A stretch of DNA of 57,785 bases from Clostridia bacterium (GTDB lineage Bacteria > Bacillota_A > Clostridia > TANB77 > CAG-508). Shown here in pieces: positions 48,568-56,305 of the stretch. Both the position numbers and the translations under genes were made by a program. The number at the start of each line of letters is the position of its first letter. The first letter of the stretch is position 1. The notes below the pieces were generated by a model that saw only the letters and a program-made list of their open reading frames with translations, searched no databases and was not told the origin of the DNA. Where the stretch lies: assembly GCA_022791475.1 (NCBI GenBank), contig JAAVZD010000024.1, forward strand, positions 1 through 57,785. Direction: 5' to 3'.

Positions 48568-50238
48568 CTATTTATTAATTTCTTCTTTAACTATATTCCA
48601 TATATTTGAACTTTCAAAATCTTTTTGCCAATATGCTGCACCTGCTAAGTTGTATTTATTCATTATATCAAATTTTGCTTTTATTGATTGTTCATCTTCT
48701 ATCCACATTTTATATGTGTAACCATTTTGATCATATTCTACATAGTATTGTTTTAAATTTTCATCCCAGTTTTTTTGAATTCCTGCTGGTAATTTTGAGT
48801 CTATATTTTTCATCCATACTACTGTACTTTCTGTTTTTCCATCTTTTTCTTTCCATAACCTTGTATAGAATGGCATTCCTAATATTAGTTTATTTTCGTC
48901 TACTTCTTCTTGTGTACCTATAAATTTATTTACATTAACTTCTACCCAATCTGCTCCTGCTGTTGTTCCAGCCTCTGTAGAAGATTCTCCGTATTGATCA
49001 TATCCCATAAATATTATATAATCTGCTACTTGTCCTATTTTGTTTCTATCATAACATAGTGACCAGTTAGGGCTTCCGTCTGGTGCTGTTACATCTACTG
49101 AAAGTACTTTTCCATATTCTTTAAGTCGTGGTGCAAGTTCAATTAAAAATTGTGAAAACATTCCTTTGTCTTCTTCATTCATATATTCAAAGTCTATATT
49201 TATTCCGTCTAAATTATAATTTGTTGTCAATAAAACTATACTATTAATTAATTTTTCTCTTAGTTTGTAATCATTTAATACTTCAGAAGTTGCCGTTCTC
49301 CCTACTTCACTATTAGATACTGCAGCCCATACTTTATAACCACAATTATGTGCCCAGTTAATATAGTTTCTACCTGCATCTCCTATTTTTGTTTGTAAAT
49401 CTCCTTGTGTATTTTTTAAATATGCAAATGATGGTGATACAACGTTTACTCCATCAATATTTTCTGTTCTTGTTGGCACTGTGCTTGTGTAATAGTCCCA
49501 AACTAAACTTATTTTTCCTTCTATTTGTTTAGCCTGCTCCATGTTTTCTCTTATATTATGAATGTTTGCTACATCTTTAACATATCCTATTATACCTTTA
49601 GATGTTCTTATTTTATTCCATCCATCCTTTTTTTCTATAACAACTACACTTTCGCCTTTTTTTATTTTATCTAATGTTTTTGAAAATACTGTTGGTTTAT
49701 ATTTTACATTTGTATCATTGCTACTGTTTCCCATTTTTTGTTCTTTATTTAATGAATCTATTGTTACTATTCCTGTTTCTTTTGAGTATTTAACATCTAC
49801 ATTATATACATTTTTCATTTCTGAAAATGGAAGATAAAATGTATTATCTTTTTTTGTCATTGTAGCATAAATATTAACTTTTGAGCTATTTACATACATT
49901 TCTTTTTTATTAGGCTCTATTGTTGCAACTTTTGTTCCTGAAGTTGTTATTATTTGGTTATATACATTGTCATAAAATATATTTTGGTCAAAGAAGTTTC
50001 CTATATCTTTTGATGATAAATATATAACTTCATTTTCATCTACTATTACATCATATTTTAAGCTTTTTGTTACATTATTGTTATTAATTATTAAATTAAC
50101 TTTTCCTTTTATTTCATTTTGAACATAGTTTGGCGCTATGTTTATTACTACACATATGCAAATTAAAAATAATATTGTTACTATTATCTTTTTTAACATA
50201 TTTCCTTTTTTCTTTTCTACTGCTCTTTTTGCTCTCAT
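48568..50238 (-). CDS. Secreted GH18 glycosidase with copper-amine-oxidase-like and SH3 domains
   Basis: This 556-residue exported protein has a signal anchor (about 16-33), a copper-amine-oxidase N-terminal-like domain (about 45-165), an SH3-like stretch (GWNKIRTSKGIIGYVKDV, about 205-222) and a GH18 chitinase fold (about 240-550). The catalytic motif DGINIDFEY matches DGxxxDxE, with ILGMPFYTRLW and a late AGAAYWQKDFES. GH18 enzymes of spore formers often trim peptidoglycan or cortex. That role is inference. AAAGGAGCAAATT precedes the ATG. Confidence 0.9.
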   Translation of the reverse strand: MRAKRAVEKKKGNMLKKIIVTILFLICICVVINIAPNYVQNEIKGKVNLIINNNNVTKSLKYDVIVDENEVIYLSSKDIGNFFDQNIFYDNVYNQIITTSGTKVATIEPNKKEMYVNSSKVNIYATMTKKDNTFYLPFSEMKNVYNVDVKYSKETGIVTIDSLNKEQKMGNSSNDTNVKYKPTVFSKTLDKIKKGESVVVIEKKDGWNKIRTSKGIIGYVKDVANIHNIRENMEQAKQIEGKISLVWDYYTSTVPTRTENIDGVNVVSPSFAYLKNTQGDLQTKIGDAGRNYINWAHNCGYKVWAAVSNSEVGRTATSEVLNDYKLREKLINSIVLLTTNYNLDGINIDFEYMNEEDKGMFSQFLIELAPRLKEYGKVLSVDVTAPDGSPNWSLCYDRNKIGQVADYIIFMGYDQYGESSTEAGTTAGADWVEVNVNKFIGTQEEVDENKLILGMPFYTRLWKEKDGKTESTVVWMKNIDSKLPAGIQKNWDENLKQYYVEYDQNGYTYKMWIEDEQSIKAKFDIMNKYNLAGAAYWQKDFESSNIWNIVKEEINK

Positions 50239-50251
50239 AATTTGCTCCTTT

Positions 50252-50947
50252 TTATATTATATTTTCTAAATATTTTAGAATATTTTCTGTGCATTTATCT
50301 ATATTCTCTAGTATTTCTTCCTCAGTAAAAATTTTATATTCTAACTTTAGTGATGGAATTCCATTTTTTACTACATCTATATTGTGTATTGCTTTTTGTA
50401 TATCTTCTTTTTCTAAAGATATACATTTTATTGTTTTAGCTATATTATAGGCTTCTTCATCATATTGTGGTAAATCAATTAATTTATTCATATATAGGTA
50501 ATTTGTAAAAATTTTAAAATCATTTACTTTCGTTTTTCTTCTTTCTTCCCCGTCGCCTAAAAGTTCTTGTCCATTATTTAATTGTAGACCTATAAGCTTA
50601 CCGCTTTCATCACGTATTCCATGTTCTGCATATGTTAAGTCATTCCAATATACGTCTGTTAATAGGTGTGTTATATATCCTAGTACAAGTGGTTCTTTTA
50701 AGTTTTCTTTATTGTCTTGTATGAATTTTTCTACGTCATAAAACATGATTTTTTCAGTTTTTTCGTTTTTCTTTCCTGAATAATAATGAGTATCTTTGTG
50801 TGGTATTACTTTTGAAACGTTTTGTACTAAGTATCCATTATTTATATCTGTAATTATATTTCCTATTAAAAATAAATTGTAATCTTTTATTTTTAATTTC
50901 TTATTTAACTTTTTTGCAACTAATAAATGCATTCCCCATGTTGGCAT
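50252..50947 (-). CDS. Zinc-dependent phospholipase C-like protein
   Basis: This 231-residue protein fits the zinc-dependent phospholipase C / S1-P1-like HD-type fold common in Clostridia: MPTWGMHLLVAKKL (first His), LFLIGNIITDI (Asp), VIPHKDTHYY (His) and LVLGYITHLLTDVYWND (His, Asp). Substrate unknown. There is no signal peptide. GGAGAGAAAATAAAA precedes the ATG. Two strong hairpins lie in its upstream region (50972-51073). Confidence 0.78.
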   Translation of the reverse strand: MPTWGMHLLVAKKLNKKLKIKDYNLFLIGNIITDINNGYLVQNVSKVIPHKDTHYYSGKKNEKTEKIMFYDVEKFIQDNKENLKEPLVLGYITHLLTDVYWNDLTYAEHGIRDESGKLIGLQLNNGQELLGDGEERRKTKVNDFKIFTNYLYMNKLIDLPQYDEEAYNIAKTIKCISLEKEDIQKAIHNIDVVKNGIPSLKLEYKIFTEEEILENIDKCTENILKYLENII

Positions 50948-50971
50948 TTTTATTTTCTCTCCTTTTTCATA

Positions 50972-51073
50972 TTCTTAGGAAAATCATCCGGACAGCGGTG
51001 AGTTTCCTAAGAAGATGGTTATGGAAGAATTAAATTTTCTTAGCGAAGAATGAGCTTAGAAAATTTTATTCTT
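50972..51073. other. Two adjacent hairpins upstream of the PLC-like gene
   Basis: Hairpin one is TTCTTAGGAAA (50972-50982) with its complement at 51003-51013, enclosing a GC-rich loop with CATCCGGACAGCGGTGAG. Hairpin two is AAGAATTAAATTTTCTTAG (51025-51043) with a near complement at 51055-51073. They do not match a riboswitch that I know. Confidence 0.6.
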
Positions 51074-51198
51074 GTTTTTCATATTCTATTGTAATATTCA
51101 TTTCAAATAAAATCAATATTATTTTATAAATTTGCATAAAATAGAATTTTTAGGAAAATATAATTTTAACAAATGTGAAAAATGGAGGTTTAATTATT

Positions 51199-51405
51199 AT
51201 GGAAAAACATATTATTGTAACTGGTTCATCAATAGTTTCTTGGAAGGATGCAATTTTACAAACAATAGCAGAAGCTTCCAAAACTATAGATTATATTACA
51301 AGTGTAAAAATTATAGAGCAACGTGCAAAGGTAAGTGGTAAGAAGATTGCTGAATACTATGTGGATTTGGATTTGACTTTTACTATTGATAGAGATAGAG
51401 ACTAG
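51199..51405 (+). CDS. Dodecin-family flavoprotein
   Basis: This 68-residue protein matches dodecin, a small flavin-storage protein that forms hollow dodecamers: IIVTGSSIVSWKDAILQTIAEASKTIDYITSVKIIEQRAKV and a last strand YYVDLDLTFTI. The Trp at residue 15 is the flavin-stacking residue of the family. AATGGAGGTTTAATTATT precedes the AT​G at 51199. It lies 200 bp upstream of the spoVA genes; that gap contains short GAATAGTGAA repeats and no gene. Confidence 0.85.
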   Translation: MEKHIIVTGSSIVSWKDAILQTIAEASKTIDYITSVKIIEQRAKVSGKKIAEYYVDLDLTFTIDRDRD

Positions 51406-51602
51406 GTGTGCTCAGCTCCGCTTCGCAGTGAATAGTGAAGAATGAATAATTAATAGTGAATAATTGGATATGTATGGGCTTAATCGGTTAGGAATACCTA
51501 AAAAAATTTACCGAATTTCGCCCAAAGAATTTTTGAAAATTCTTGTAATTATATTATCATGAAAAATACTGATTTTTAGAATTTTGAAAGGAAGTGATTG
51601 TT

Positions 51603-52052
51603 TTGGGTGAGAATCCGTTGGAGAATCCACAAAAGTATAGTGAGTATGTGGATAAAAAGTCACCTAATTCACCAATACTTAAAAATTGTTTTAATGCTTT
51701 TTGGGTTGGTGGGTTAATTTGCTCTATTGGGCAGATTATATTTGATTTTTGTAAATTTAAAGGTATGGAACAGCAAGCTTGTAACACTGTTGTTGCAATA
51801 GTTTTAATTGGTATTGCTGCATTTTTAACAGGGCTAAATATATTTAATAAAATTGGAAAATTTGCTGGTGCTGGTTCTTTAATACCAATTACTGGTTTTG
51901 CAAATTCTATTGTTTCACCTGCTATTGAATATAAATCTGAAGGATATGTTATGGGTGTAGGTGGAAAAATGTTTACAGTTGCAGGACCTGTACTAGTATA
52001 TGGTATATCTGCTTCGGTAATTATTGGAATTATTGCTACGCTGTTTGCGTAA
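51603..52052 (+). CDS. spoVAC: Stage V sporulation protein AC
   Basis: This membrane protein of about 149 residues is part of the SpoVA channel that moves dipicolinic acid into the forespore and releases it at germination. Segments FWVGGLICSIGQIIFDF, AIVLIGIAAFLTGLNIFNKIGKFAGAGSLIPITGFANS and YGISASVIIGIIATLF are typical. The TTG at 51603 is taken as start because AAAGGAAG lies nine bases upstream; the GTG at 51594 touches that site. It is followed 28 bp later by spoVAD. Confidence 0.93.
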   Translation: MGENPLENPQKYSEYVDKKSPNSPILKNCFNAFWVGGLICSIGQIIFDFCKFKGMEQQACNTVVAIVLIGIAAFLTGLNIFNKIGKFAGAGSLIPITGFANSIVSPAIEYKSEGYVMGVGGKMFTVAGPVLVYGISASVIIGIIATLFA

Positions 52053-52080
52053 TAAGAAGCCAGAAAGGAATGATTTTTTA

Positions 52081-53086
52081 ATGAATAAATTAGGTAAACA
52101 AACAATTAAGTTTGACTCTCCTCCAACAATAACTGAGGTAGCCTCTATTGTTGGACCTAAGGAATCTCAAGGGCCTCTTGCTAAGTATTTTGATAAATGC
52201 TTAGATGATGAATTCTGGGGTGAAAAAACTTGGGAAAAAGCTGAGAGTAAAATTATAAAAGAAACTGTAAATATGGCAATTGCAAAATCTAATATACCTT
52301 CTTCTGATATTGATTTTTGCTTTGCTGGTGATTTACTTAATCAATGTATTTCTTCAAGTTTTGGACTTCGTGAAATAAATATTCCATTCTTTGGAGTATT
52401 TGGAGCATGTTCAACTTTTGTTGAAAGTATGTGTTTAGGAAGTGTATTTATAGAATCAGGTGCTGCTAAAAATGTGCTTTGTTCTACTTCAAGCCATTTT
52501 TGTAGTGCTGAAAAACAATTCAGGTTTCCATTAGAATTAGGAAATCAAAGGCCTCCCACATCACAATGGACAGTAACAGGTTCTGGTGCTGCTGTTCTAT
52601 CAAAAGATGGAAATGGCCCATTTATCACACACATAACACCTGGAAAAATAGTAGATATGGGAATTAAAGACGCAAACAACATGGGTGCTGCAATGGCCCC
52701 AGCTGCCTTTGACACCTTAGTAACACACTTTGAAGACACAGGAAGAAAGCCTAGCTACTATGATGTTATATTAACAGGTGACTTAGGATATATAGGAAAA
52801 GACATAGTAAAAGACCTATGTAAAACTAAAGGTTACAATATAAGTGGTAACTATAATGACTGTGGCGTTTTAATATTTGATAAATCTACACAAGACACAC
52901 ATTCAGGCGGTAGTGGATGTGCATGTATAGGAACTGTATTTTCAGGTTATATATATAAACAGCTACAAGAAAAGAAAATAAATAAAGTATTGCTAGTTGC
53001 AACAGGAGCACTAACAAATGCAACAAGTAGTCAACAAGGCGAAAGCATTCCCCGGAATAGCCCACGCCATAGCAATAGAAAACTAA
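52081..53086 (+). CDS. spoVAD: Stage V sporulation protein AD, requires +1 shift at CGG near the end
   Basis: SpoVAD is the thiolase-like, DPA-binding SpoVA subunit. The start MNKLGKQTIKFDSPPTI, the ACSTFVESM motif near 110 (thiolase-type Cys region) and the end QQGESIP are diagnostic. The normal ending GIAHAIAIEN appears only if the C of CGG at 53053-53055 is skipped. The protein then stops at 53086 with 334 residues. Without the shift, translation runs on in another frame into the palindromes downstream. AAGGAATGATTTTTTA precedes the ATG. Confidence 0.95.
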
Positions 53087-53089
53087 AAA

Positions 53090-53183
53090 AGGACAACCCC
53101 GTCCCAAACTGTCCCATTCTTCTCAATTAGGGACAGTCCCCAATTGGGAAAATGGGACAATTAGGGACTGTCCCTAATTGAGA
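53090..53183. repeat. Cluster of GGGAC-family palindromes between spoVAD and spoVAE
   Basis: CAATTAGGGACAGTCCCCAA (from 53124) and CAATTAGGGACTGTCCCTAA (from 53158) are two palindromes separated by GGAAAATGGGA. A partial copy, CCCGTCCCAAACTGTCCC, comes first. They occupy the whole intergenic gap up to the spoVAE ribosome binding site. Confidence 0.85.
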
Positions 53184-53196
53184 AAGGAGATTTTTT

Positions 53197-53584
53197 ATGG
53201 ATTTTTTACAGAGTATTGACTGGATGCAGTTGCTTCGTTGTTTTGTGGTTGGTGGCGCAATTTGTATTGTTGGTCAGATTTTAATTGATAAAACTAAGCT
53301 AACTCCTGCTAGAATTTTGGTGGTTTTTGTTACTGTGGGCGCTATTCTTGGTGGGCTTGGTATTTATAAATATGTTATTGATTTTGCGGGTTGCGGTGCT
53401 ACTGTTCCTCTTACTGGTTTTGGTGCTAACCTTGCTAAGGGTGCTATTGACGCTGTTAAAGAAACTGGATTACTTCGGTGCTTTTATTGGTGGTGTTAAG
53501 GCTGCTGCTGGTGGTATTGCTGCTGCTGTATTTTTTGGATATTTGGCCTCTCTTATTGCTAAACCTAAAATTAAGAAACAATAA
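53197..53584 (+). CDS. spoVAE: Stage V sporulation protein AE, requires +1 shift at CGG
   Basis: This SpoVA membrane subunit has 128 residues after the shift. WMQLLRCFVVGGAICIVGQILID, the ILGGLGIYKYVIDFAGCGATVPLTGFG segment and KGAIDAVKETGLL are standard. At CGG 53476-53478 the 0 frame ends seven codons later. Skipping the C gives GAFIGGVKAAAGGIAAAVFF, GYLASLIAKP and the end. GAAAGGAGATTTTTT precedes the ATG. With spoVAC and spoVAD it forms the usual C-D-E(B) operon. Confidence 0.93.
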
Positions 53585-53598
53585 AAGGCAAGAATATA

Positions 53599-53640
53599 AA
53601 ATAAAACAAATGTGCTATTTATTGCACATTTGTTTTATTT
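53599..53640. terminator. Bidirectional terminator after spoVAE
   Basis: AAATAAAACAAATGTGC and its exact complement flank TATTTATT. The stem overlaps the last codons of the convergent gene at 53615. Confidence 0.85.
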
Positions 53641-54205
53641 TATTATATATGTCATACCAACTATATACTCTTGTTATATTCTTTCCTTTTATATCTATAT
53701 TATAACTGCAATTGTAACATAGCACTGGAATTTTTGTTGATATTTCTTTTAAATTTTCTGGTTTATCTTCTATCATTATATCTATATAGTTTCCTACACA
53801 ATATGGTAGCTTAGTTTCTTCTGTATGTACTATTTTATCATAATATATGTTATTACCTTTTAACCACTCTTTTACAAATTCTTTCATTTTTCCATAGTCT
53901 TCACCAGTTAATCCATATTCATTTCTTGCTGTTACTATATATATTTCGTGCCCGTCTTCTTTTAGTTTTTTTATTACTTCTGATGCAAAGTCTCTTGCTT
54001 TATACTCAGTTGCATAGTATTTTATATATTTATTCCAAAATTTCTCACAATTTTCTGCTGATATTCCTAAAGCTTTTGCATCATCATATTCATTTGGCTT
54101 TATTCTATAAGTTAAATTATTTTCATAGCAAAACTTTGTCTCATAATCTATTGTAAATTGTTCTACATCTGTTAATACTCCATCTATATCAATTCCTATT
54201 CTCAT
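53615..54205 (-). CDS. HAD-like 5'-nucleotidase / phosphatase (NT5C-type)
   Basis: This protein of about 196 residues starts MRIGIDIDGVLTDVEQF, a HAD motif I with DxDGV. GHEIYIVTARNEYG is motif II-like, and IVHTEETKLPYC followed by IDIMIEDKPENL is motif III/IV. The layout matches the NT5C/YqfW group of putative nucleotidases. The substrate is not evident. The ATG at 54205 is preferred because AGGGAGAGAAAA precedes it. Its 3' end lies within the spoVAE terminator. Confidence 0.82.
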   Translation of the reverse strand: MRIGIDIDGVLTDVEQFTIDYETKFCYENNLTYRIKPNEYDDAKALGISAENCEKFWNKYIKYYATEYKARDFASEVIKKLKEDGHEIYIVTARNEYGLTGEDYGKMKEFVKEWLKGNNIYYDKIVHTEETKLPYCVGNYIDIMIEDKPENLKEISTKIPVLCYNCSYNIDIKGKNITRVYSWYDIYNKIKQMCNK

Positions 54206-54291
54206 TTTTTCTCTCCCTCTTATAATATATTTTATATTATATTTAAATGTAAATTTAGTCAATACTTATTTTTAATTTATACACTATATTT

Positions 54292-54328
54292 TAAAAAAAT
54301 GAACACTAAATTTAGTGCTCATTTTTGT
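54292..54328. terminator. Terminator-like hairpin
   Basis: GAACACTAAATTTAGTGCTC is a near-perfect palindrome with A7 before and T5 after it, at the 3' end of the ankyrin fragment. Confidence 0.65.
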
Positions 54329-54335
54329 TATATCA

Positions 54336-54474
54336 CTATTTCATTGCCTTTACAAGAACCACAAGTGTTTCTATATGATTATTCTTTGCTGCTGTTATAA
54401 TAGCATAGTTATTATCTGCAGTTACATCTGCTCCTGCTTCTATCAGTAGCTTTACTACTTCAGTATCAAAAGTT
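54336..54474 (-). pseudogene. Ankyrin-repeat gene fragment
   Basis: A 45-codon open frame without a start codon encodes one ankyrin-type repeat (TEVVKLLIEAGADVTADNNY, AIITAAKNNHIETLVVLVK) and stops normally. It is cut at its 5' side by the hairpin that ends the rplT operon. It is the tail of a lost gene. Confidence 0.65.
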
Positions 54475-54514
54475 GAGGTAGACAATTTTGAAAGTTGTCT
54501 ACCTCAACTTTTGA
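54466..54514. terminator. Perfect 20-bp inverted repeat, rplT operon terminator
   Basis: TCAAAAGTTGAGGTAGACAA and its exact complement surround TTTTGAAAG, 25 bp after the rplT stop on the minus strand. Confidence 0.8.
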
Positions 54515-54538
54515 CATTTAACCTTTATATATTTAAAT

Positions 54539-54889
54539 CTATGCTTTTTTTGCTATTTCAGCAATTTCAGTAAATGCTTTTGGATCGCTTACTGCTAATT
54601 CTGCTAGCATTTTTCTGTTTACTACTATGTTTGCTTTTTTCATTCCAGCTATTAATTTGCTGTATGTTGTTCCGTTCATTCTTGCTGCTGCGTTTATTCT
54701 TGCTATCCATAGTTTTCTGAAGTTAGATTTTTTATCTTTTCTTCCTACATATGCATACATTCCTGATTTCATTACGGCTTGTTTTGCCATTCTGAATCTA
54801 TAATGTTTTGCTCCATAATATCCTTTTGCTCTTTTTAATATTTTTTTATGTTTTTTACGTGTTATTCTTGCTGTTTTTACTCTTGCCAT
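54539..54889 (-). CDS. rplT: 50S ribosomal protein L20
   Basis: This 116-residue 23S rRNA-binding protein is needed early in 50S assembly and represses its own operon in Firmicutes. [26 protein letters not shown] and [24 protein letters not shown] are standard. It is the last gene of infC-rpmI-rplT, 48 bp after rpmI. AAGGAAGGTGAAAATAAA precedes the ATG. Confidence 0.98.
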   Translation of the reverse strand: MARVKTARITRKKHKKILKRAKGYYGAKHYRFRMAKQAVMKSGMYAYVGRKDKKSNFRKLWIARINAAARMNGTTYSKLIAGMKKANIVVNRKMLAELAVSDPKAFTEIAEIAKKA

Positions 54890-54937
54890 TTTATTTTCAC
54901 CTTCCTTAATTTATCTTGTTTCTCTATTATTTTTTAA

Positions 54938-55141
54938 TTAGTTTCCGTATGGTAACATTTTTTTGATTCCTGCTTCACATGTTTTGTCTGCATAAGCATC
55001 TTGTATTTTTCCTCTTGATTTTGCTCTTGATGTTTTATTTGCTAAAAGATGTCTTCTATTTGATTTTGTTCTTTTAACTTTTCCTGTTGCTGTATATGAA
55101 TATCTTTTCTTTGCAGCTTTATTTGTTTTTAGCTTTGGCAT
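54938..55141 (-). CDS. rpmI: 50S ribosomal protein L35
   Basis: This 67-residue protein is very basic and ends KMLPYGN. MPKLKTNKAAKKRY and KRTKSNRRHLL identify L35. GAAGGAGGAAACAATT precedes the ATG. The gap to infC (180 bp) is longer than usual and contains a purine/pyrimidine tandem-repeat element. Confidence 0.97.
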   Translation of the reverse strand: MPKLKTNKAAKKRYSYTATGKVKRTKSNRRHLLANKTSRAKSRGKIQDAYADKTCEAGIKKMLPYGN

Positions 55142-55165
55142 AATTGTTTCCTCCTTCTTTTACTA

Positions 55166-55262
55166 GAGGTTGGAAATTGGAGGTTGGAGATTGGAACTTT
55201 GGGTAATTTTATTGAAGTATTTACCCTTTATTTCAACTTCTAACTTCTAACTTCTAACTTCC
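55166..55262. repeat. Inverted GGTTGGAGA / TCTAACTTC tandem repeats
   Basis: Four degenerate copies of a GGTTGGAAATTGGA-like unit (55167-55196) are followed 35 bp later by four CTTCTAA copies on the same strand (55231-55262). The two runs are roughly complementary and can form a long hairpin. They lie between infC and rpmI. Confidence 0.65.
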
Positions 55263-55322
55263 TTTTATTATATATTTCTTATTAGCATTTTGTATTAAGT
55301 ATTAAAGTTTATATTTTACCTT

Positions 55323-55829
55323 TTACTTTTTAGCTAATATTATAAACATATTTTTACCTTCTAATACTGGTCTTTTTTCTGGAGTTGCTATGTCTGATAG
55401 TTCTTCTATGAATTTGTTTAATCCTGCTTCTCCTTGTTTTACGTAGTTTAGTTCTCTTCCTCTAAACCTTACTGTAATTTTTACTTTGTTTCCATCTTCT
55501 AAAAATTTTCTTGCATTTTTACATTTGAAACCAAAGTCGTGTTCTTCAATATTAGGAGTTATTCTAATTTCTTTTAGTTCAAAAGTTTTTTGTTTCTTTT
55601 TTGCTTCTTTTTCTCTTTTTGCTTGTTCAAATTTATATTTTCCGTAGTTCATAAGTTTACATACTGGCACTTCTGCATTTGGTGCTACTAGTACTAAGTC
55701 TAATTTCTTTTCATATGCTATGTCTAATGCTTCATGAATTGAAATTGGCCCTACCTTATTTCCTTCGTTATCAATTATTTGAACTTCTTTTGCTCTTATT
55801 TGTTCATTAATAGGTAAATCTTGTTTTAT
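55323..55829 (-). CDS. infC: Translation initiation factor IF-3
   Basis: This protein of about 168 residues keeps ribosomal subunits apart and checks the start codon. DLPINEQIRAKEVQIID opens the N-domain, and NIEEHDFGFKCKNARKFLEDGNKVKITVRFRGRE opens the C-domain. No ATG lies near the expected start. The best start is ATA at 55829, eight bases after GGAGG; the TTG at 55844 precedes that site and cannot use it. Rare start codons on infC are known elsewhere and allow IF-3 to repress its own synthesis. Confidence 0.95.
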   Translation of the reverse strand: MKQDLPINEQIRAKEVQIIDNEGNKVGPISIHEALDIAYEKKLDLVLVAPNAEVPVCKLMNYGKYKFEQAKREKEAKKKQKTFELKEIRITPNIEEHDFGFKCKNARKFLEDGNKVKITVRFRGRELNYVKQGEAGLNKFIEELSDIATPEKRPVLEGKNMFIILAKK

Positions 55830-55847
55830 AAAAAACACCTCCAAAAT

Positions 55848-56050
55848 TCTTTTTACATCAAAAAAGCGATATTAAGATTTTCTAAGCAAGTTTCACTTGC
55901 AAAAAACTCTAATATATCCCATATTTATCTTCTATGGAGCTTTTCTCCCTTACGGTCGAAAATTCCCAGAATATAAAAAAGATTGACTTTGAAGCCAATC
56001 CACCACATAAATATAATACTAGTTATTCACTAGTTAAAGATATTTATCAA
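55848..56050 (-). promoter_or_regulatory. infC operon leader (L20-leader candidate)
   Basis: About 200 bp upstream of infC contain GATTGGCTTCAAAGTCAATC followed by T6 (a terminator-like hairpin) and a GCAAGTGAAACTTGC hairpin. They also contain AAGATTTTCTAAGC and a GGGAGAAAAGCTCC pairing. In Firmicutes this operon is controlled by an L20-binding leader. The position and hairpins fit, but I could not align the conserved L20 site. Confidence 0.55.
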
Positions 56051-56251
56051 CCTTTTTCCACATAGTTAAGGTGAGAAGTGGATAACTTCTTCTTTTTCGA
56101 ACATATCTATAATAACTTATTTTTTTTTAAAAGTCAATACTTTTTTAAATATTTTATACATATTTAACTTCCTCAAAATTTTCAATTTAATGTATTATGT
56201 TATTTCTTTTAATATTTAATTCTTTATTTTTACTTTTAAACTTATATGTAA
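56051..56251. other. AT-rich spacer
   Basis: Nothing convincing is seen here apart from TTTTCCACA (56055) and GTGGATAAC (56079), which resemble DnaA boxes. Two sites alone do not make an origin. Confidence 0.4.
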
Positions 56252-56281
56252 AGAGAATGTCTTTAAAATTAGACATCCTCT
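56252..56281. terminator. Terminator after the 313-residue gene
   Basis: AGAGAATGTCT and AGACATCCTCT form a stem around TTAAAATT, 25 bp after the stop on the minus strand. Confidence 0.75.
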
Positions 56282-56305
56282 TATATTAGCTTTAAAACAT
56301 AAAAT

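Noticed and set aside
56055..56090. Replication origin from two DnaA-box-like sequences
   Set aside because: Only two imperfect sites, no dnaA or dnaN nearby, and the position is the leader side of a ribosomal operon.
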